Below, one piece after another: positions 49,560-53,153 of a stretch of 53,153 bases of DNA. The stretch lies in the IMG/VR virus record IMGVR_UViG_3300022591_000013, positions 1-53,153 of that record; one strand, 5' to 3'. Each line of letters begins with the position of its first letter. Position 1 is the first letter of the stretch. The translations under genes and the position numbers were made by a program. The notes beneath the pieces were generated by a model that saw only the letters and a program-made list of their open reading frames with translations, searched no databases and was not told the DNA's origin. The DNA comes from a virus.

Positions 49560-50507
49560 ATGTCCATAATCAGCCTCGACAGATGCAAGGCCGCAGCAGA
49601 ATCCTTGGGCCGTCGCATCAACGAGCTCTACGGGATGAACCCCATGAACATCTGGGGCATCCCGCGCGGCGGGTTCAACGCGGCGATGCTGCTTAGTCAG
49701 AAGTTCTGGCACCTCAAGATGGTCGAGGATCCATTGCATGCAACTCTTGCGATTGACGACATCGTCGATACCGGAAGCACCGCCCAGCAGGTCATGCAGT
49801 TCTACGGCCTCCCAACTGCGACGCTGTTCGCCCACGACTTCAAGATTTTGGGAGACGAGGTGATCGCGTATGGGGAGCTGCTCACCAAGGAAGACGGGTT
49901 CGTCAATTTCCCGTGGGAGTTCATGTTCAAGAGCAACGACTTCGACTCCGCACACGACTCGGTGGTCCGCATGTTGCAGGCAATCGGCGAGGACCCTGCC
50001 CGCGAAGGGCTCAAGGAAACGCCCAAGCGCGTTGTCAAGGCGTGGGGCGAGTGGTTCAAAGGGTACGGGCAGAACCCCGCCGACGTGCTCAAGGTATTCG
50101 AGGATGGTGCCGAGGGGTATGGCGAGATGGTGCTCCTCACGAACATCCCTGTCTATTCGCACTGCGAGCACCACATCACCCCCTTCGTCGGCGTAGCGCA
50201 CGTTGCCTACATTCCCAACGGCAAGATCGTCGGCTTGTCCAAGATCGCCCGCGTCGTCGAGATATTCTCCCGCCGTCTGCAAGTGCAGGAGCGACTGACC
50301 AACCAGATCGCCGACGCATTGGTTGCGAACTTAGAGCCGCAGGGGGTGGCAGTAGTCATTCAGGCGAAGCACTTCTGCATGGCTACCCGAGGCGTCAAGA
50401 TGCCGAACGTTGATACGCACACCTCTGCAATGCGCGGCGCCTTCTTCGATAGCGCAGCAACGCGCGCGGAGTTTATGAGTCTGATTCGCGCTGCTCATCA
50501 GCCATGA
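49560..50507 (+). CDS. folE: Phosphoribosyltransferase-GTP cyclohydrolase I (FolE) fusion
   Basis: A 315-aa two-domain protein. Residues 1-120 look like a small purine-type phosphoribosyltransferase: [15 protein letters not shown] near 31 and the PRPP loop [12 protein letters not shown] (D66, D67), ending VNFPWE near 115-120, as small xanthine/guanine-type PRTases do. Residues about 125-315 are Fol[14 protein letters not shown] (zinc C202 and H205), [20 protein letters not shown] and HFCMATRGV (C273). FolE turns GTP into dihydroneopterin triphosphate, the first step to preQ0. Start ATG 49560, with GAGAGGAA upstream. First gene of the modification operon; its stop overlaps the next ATG. Confidence 0.92.
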   Translation: MSIISLDRCKAAAESLGRRINELYGMNPMNIWGIPRGGFNAAMLLSQKFWHLKMVEDPLHATLAIDDIVDTGSTAQQVMQFYGLPTATLFAHDFKILGDEVIAYGELLTKEDGFVNFPWEFMFKSNDFDSAHDSVVRMLQAIGEDPAREGLKETPKRVVKAWGEWFKGYGQNPADVLKVFEDGAEGYGEMVLLTNIPVYSHCEHHITPFVGVAHVAYIPNGKIVGLSKIARVVEIFSRRLQVQERLTNQIADALVANLEPQGVAVVIQAKHFCMATRGVKMPNVDTHTSAMRGAFFDSAATRAEFMSLIRAAHQP

Positions 50508-50755
50508 AAGTATTGGCCTATGATCTGGACGGAACTTTGCTTGCAAGAGAAAAGCCGATCCAGCACATGATCGAGGAGGTGAATGCTGCGTTCGAAGATG
50601 CAGATAATTTCATCGTCATCTACACAGCACGAAGCTACACCCTTTTTCATCAGACGAGATCACTTCTTCTGAAGTATGGCATCAAGCATCACGCCCTCGT
50701 CATGGAGAAGATGCGCGCCAACTGCTACATCGATGATCGTGCGAGGAAGCCATGA
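50504..50755 (+). CDS. Minimal HAD-superfamily phosphatase-like protein
   Basis: An 83-aa protein with all HAD landmarks in miniature: DLDGTLL (D7, D9), IYTARS as motif II, the Lys of MEKMRANC as motif III, and YIDDRA as motif IV. There is no cap domain. ATG overlaps the FolE stop and its TGA overlaps the next ATG. The place in the 7-deazaguanine operon suggests a phosphate-handling step or nucleotide housekeeping; the substrate is unknown. Confidence 0.75.
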   Translation: MKVLAYDLDGTLLAREKPIQHMIEEVNAAFEDADNFIVIYTARSYTLFHQTRSLLLKYGIKHHALVMEKMRANCYIDDRARKP

Positions 50756-51423
50756 GAACAGTCCAGCTGTATGGAGGCGGCATTGACAGCCTCTGCATCT
50801 CCTACCTGGTAAAGCCTGACGTGAAGGTGTATTTCAATCTGGGTACAGAGGAAGCACCGCATGAGGAGAAGGTCGCCCGCAGGAGAGGTGCCATCATCGA
50901 CTATCGTTTCACCCTTAAGGACCAGGTTCTTCCGAATAAGATACTGCCTCTGCGTAACCTGCTCCTTGTCGCTGGGGCTGCGTACTACGGCAACTACATC
51001 ATCGTCGGAAGCACTGCCGGAGATACTACGAAGGACAAGGACGAGAGGTTCATGGTCCTATGCACGGAACTTCTACAGCATGTTCTTGTCGGAGATCCTG
51101 ACAAGTCCTTGCCTTGGTTCAACGATGGTGTTGCCGTGGTCGCGCCTCGCCGCAACTCAACCAAGGCCGAGCTAGTTCGGGAATACCTTACCGCAGGAGG
51201 GAGCGCTCAAGACCTCATCATCAACTCAAGGTCGTGCTATCACAGCGGCGCTTTGGAATGCGGCGTCTGCCGAAGCTGTGTCCGGAAGTATGTAGCATTG
51301 AAGTTGAATGGCATCACCACCGAGGCATTTCAAAGCAAACCTGACCTTCAGGAAGCGTATGACTATGCCTTATCTCACAACCGCGGCCGCGAGGCCGCTG
51401 AAATCAAGGAGTGCTTCAAATGA
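50752..51423 (+). CDS. QueC-like PP-loop ATPase, copy 1
   Basis: A 223-aa member of the QueC (7-cyano-7-deazaguanine synthase) family. PP-loop GGGIDS (8-13) in place of the usual SGGxDS, LPLRNLLLVAGAAYYGNYII near 66 (QueC GRN region), and the zinc site C162, C170, C173, C176 (SCYHSG...CGVCRSC). It is followed at once by a second QueC-like gene. The altered PP-loop and LPLRN in place of the GRN motif suggest specialisation, for example stopping at the amide or acting on another substrate. Confidence 0.8.
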   Translation: MRTVQLYGGGIDSLCISYLVKPDVKVYFNLGTEEAPHEEKVARRRGAIIDYRFTLKDQVLPNKILPLRNLLLVAGAAYYGNYIIVGSTAGDTTKDKDERFMVLCTELLQHVLVGDPDKSLPWFNDGVAVVAPRRNSTKAELVREYLTAGGSAQDLIINSRSCYHSGALECGVCRSCVRKYVALKLNGITTEAFQSKPDLQEAYDYALSHNRGREAAEIKECFK

Positions 51424-52121
51424 AGAGAGTTATCATGGCAACTGGCGGCATGGACAGCACCGTGCTGCTGTATATGAGCATGCTGGTCGACAAGGTCAGG
51501 CCGCAGATCGTCACCGTCGATTACGGGCATCTCGCATTCAAGAAGCAGCTCGAAATGATCCAGCATCACGTTGACATCCTGAAGCTGGATTCGCCGCAGG
51601 TGATCACCATCAACTATCAGGGCTGGCAGAAGAAGCCAGCCCTCTTCTCCGGCACTGGCCTTCGGGATACCGATGCTGACCACCCGATGAAGGGCAAGCG
51701 CATCTTCGACGACCAGGAGATGCGATACGCCGAGATGTTCGTCGAAGGCAGGAACCTGATCATGGCGGCGTACTGCATGGCCTACGCCAGCAGCATTGGC
51801 GCCGACGAGCTGTGGGCAGGCTATCTCCGCGGGCCGGCTGAGTGGGCGAACCAACGCAGCTACAAGATGATCACCGGCGACAACAGCCCGCAGTTCGTCG
51901 ATGCCATGAATACCATGAGCTTCATGGGGTTCAGCCATCAAGTCCGCATGCGCGCCCCTTACTACGAGGGACGCCTCAGCAAGAACGATGTTGCCAAGCT
52001 CGGTGCCAAGCTCGGAGTTGATCTCAGTCTTACGCACAGCTGCTACTGGCCCGAAGCTTGCGGCGAGTGCGATAACTGCCTGCTACGAGCCGAAGCACTG
52101 CGCCGGCTCACTCAGGTCTAA
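51420..52121 (+). CDS. queC: QueC-like 7-cyano-7-deazaguanine synthase, copy 2
   Basis: A 233-aa PP-loop enzyme. Motif ATGGMDSTVLL (PP-loop TGGMDS at 8-13), VEGRNLIMAAYCMAYASSIG near 108, a GADELWAG strand, and zinc site C208, C214, C217, C220 (SCYWPEACGECDNC). This copy is closer to canonical QueC than the one at 50752. QueC uses ATP and ammonia to convert 7-carboxy-7-deazaguanine through the amide (ADG) to preQ0. ATG at 51420 overlaps the stop of copy 1. Confidence 0.87.
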   Translation: MKRVIMATGGMDSTVLLYMSMLVDKVRPQIVTVDYGHLAFKKQLEMIQHHVDILKLDSPQVITINYQGWQKKPALFSGTGLRDTDADHPMKGKRIFDDQEMRYAEMFVEGRNLIMAAYCMAYASSIGADELWAGYLRGPAEWANQRSYKMITGDNSPQFVDAMNTMSFMGFSHQVRMRAPYYEGRLSKNDVAKLGAKLGVDLSLTHSCYWPEACGECDNCLLRAEALRRLTQV

Positions 52122-52138
52122 CCCCGGGAACAGCTTCG

Positions 52139-53017
52139 ATGATCTTCTGGCCTGGTGGCACCATCCGCAGTGATCTCTACAAGTCGCTGCGGATGGCAGA
52201 CTTTCGACTGCACCTATTCAGCTTCTACCACGAGCACAACCGCCGCTTCGACGAGATGAAGGATCCGATGCTGGACTTCAGATACTTCGCGGACAGCGGC
52301 GCCTTCTCTGCCTGGACTCGCGGCGACCCAATCGACATAGAGGAGTACAGCGCGTTCGTTCGCTATCACGCGGGATACCTCGAGGCGTACGCTGCGCTTG
52401 ACGTGATCCCCGAGTCGACGCATCCATCCGAACTTGAGCGGGCAGCAGGCAGGTCGTGGCAGAACTATCTCGACATGAAGGCAGACGGCCTCGATCCCAT
52501 TCCCATCTACCACTACGGAGAGTCGCGCAAGTGGCTGGACATGCTGCTAGGAAGCGGCTGCACATACATAGGGCTGGGAGGCATGGGAAATGCGAACAGA
52601 GCCGAGCGCGCTGCATGGCTGGACAGCGTCTTCCACGATCTGCCCGACGGCATCAAGGTGCATGGGTTCGGGGTATCTGCAATCAACCTCCTCTTCCGGT
52701 ATCCGTGGTACAGCGCAGACAGCATGACGTGGCGCCTTGCCGCGAACAACGGGAACGTATTCATCCCGCTGCACGACGGGACGCAGTTCCTTTACGACCG
52801 ACCGCCATACCTTGTGCATACCAAGGAACTTCTGACCACAGCATCGGACGAGATCGACGAGTGGCTGCGTATTGTTGATACAGATCGTCAGAAGCTGTTC
52901 GACGATTACCGCCACCGCGGCGCCTGCAATGCGGTATTCATGCGCGAGGTCACTGCACACCATGCAGAGCACGGCCCTAAGAAGCGCAGCAGCGCACAAC
53001 AAGGGTTCTTCAAATGA
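52139..53017 (+). CDS. dpdA: DpdA-like DNA 7-deazaguanine transglycosylase, copy 1
   Basis: A 292-aa Tgt-fold protein predicted to insert a 7-deazaguanine into phage DNA. FADSGAFSA carries Asp52 (general acid/base position), YIGLGGM near 143 forms the glycine loop, KVHGFGV lies near 173, and YPWYSADS carries Asp194 (nucleophile position). No Tgt-type zinc cysteines. It is a divergent paralogue of the next gene, which it overlaps (ATGA at 53014-53017). It follows the QueC genes in the same operon. GGAA near 52128 is a weak SD. Both DpdA copies keep both key Asp residues, so both may be active. Confidence 0.83.
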   Translation: MIFWPGGTIRSDLYKSLRMADFRLHLFSFYHEHNRRFDEMKDPMLDFRYFADSGAFSAWTRGDPIDIEEYSAFVRYHAGYLEAYAALDVIPESTHPSELERAAGRSWQNYLDMKADGLDPIPIYHYGESRKWLDMLLGSGCTYIGLGGMGNANRAERAAWLDSVFHDLPDGIKVHGFGVSAINLLFRYPWYSADSMTWRLAANNGNVFIPLHDGTQFLYDRPPYLVHTKELLTTASDEIDEWLRIVDTDRQKLFDDYRHRGACNAVFMREVTAHHAEHGPKKRSSAQQGFFK

Positions 53018-53153
53018 TTCTGTGGATCGGCACTGGGCAGGAGTACAAGGAGCTGGTGGTTGAGATCCACCCGCAGATGTTGATCAGCTTCTTCTACAAG
53101 AAGCTCCTCGACCCGTTCATTCCATATTTCGACTATGGCAAGCCCAGGTCAAT
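53014..53153 (+). CDS. dpdA: DpdA-like transglycosylase, copy 2 (5' part; continues at 2)
   Basis: The first 41 nt (53014-53054) add the N-terminus MILWIGTGQEYKEL, after which the sequence repeats bases 1-99. The reading frame joins that at position 2 exactly (53056 corresponds to 2). See the entry at 2-910 for the motifs. ATG overlaps the stop of copy 1. Confidence 0.8.
   Translation, partial: MILWIGTGQEYKELVVEIHPQMLISFFYKKLLDPFIPYFDYGKPRS
53055..53153 (+). repeat. 99-bp terminal direct repeat identical to 1-99
   Basis: The last 99 bases equal the first 99 exactly. The repeat is inside an open gene that is intact only when the ends are joined. This indicates a circular map of 53,054 bp. 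Confidence 0.97.

Noticed and set aside
1-53153. CRISPR arrays or insertion sequences
   Set aside because: No regularly spaced direct repeats and no transposase motifs were seen; the only long repeats are the 129-bp leader pair and the 99-bp end overlap.

Overview
The window looks like the complete genome of a tailed, siphovirus-like bacteriophage with a high-GC genome. Bases 53055-53153 are identical to bases 1-99, so the molecule closes into a circle of 53,054 bp. The 99-bp overlap lies inside a gene, which suits a circularised or circularly permuted assembly better than true phage ends. I see no integrase, repressor, rRNA or tRNA gene, so a virulent phage is most likely. The host cannot be fixed from the sequence. 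The Bbp16-type capsid cement protein, DUF4055 portal and sigma70-like promoters suggest a Gram-negative proteobacterial host.

Layout, clockwise. (1) 49560-53017 and through the junction to 910: a tightly coupled DNA-base-modification operon. It holds a phosphoribosyltransferase-FolE fusion, a mini-HAD protein, two QueC-like PP-loop enzymes and two tandem DpdA-like transglycosylases. (2) 922-9962: replication and recombination, with sliding clamp, UDG-DNA polymerase I fusion, clamp loader, gp32-like ssDNA-binding protein, RecA-like recombinase, RuvC-like resolvase and DEDD exonuclease. (3) 9963-16958: a noncoding promoter region, then many small accessory genes including DUF2786, ParB-like and DUF932 proteins. 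Two of these genes share a near-identical 129-bp leader with a strong hairpin. The block ends in a strong terminator. (4) 17197-31264: a late promoter, terminase, portal, MuF, scaffold, capsid, cement, connectors, tail tube and a frameshifted tail chaperone. (5) 31261-39752: tape measure, only two distal tail genes, and a small-membrane-protein/DUF5675 block where lysis functions are expected. (6) 39749-40852: three minus-strand genes (MazG-like, unknown, QueD). (7) 40959-49472: an HTH protein, QueE, flap nuclease, DnaB-like helicase, SNF2-like helicase, primase, a sigma-like protein and an acidic protein with a duplicated domain, closed by a terminator.

Together FolE, QueD, QueE and QueC form a full GTP to 7-cyano-7-deazaguanine (preQ0) pathway, and DpdA is the known enzyme family that swaps such bases for guanine in phage DNA. 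This phage therefore very probably carries 7-deazaguanine-modified DNA that resists host restriction. What stands out is that both the last synthetic step (QueC) and the insertion step (DpdA) are present as tandem, divergent paralogues, and that FolE is fused to a purine-type phosphoribosyltransferase. No QueF, ArcS or amidotransferase domain was recognised.

All calls come from reading translations and motifs by eye. No database search or structure prediction was run.
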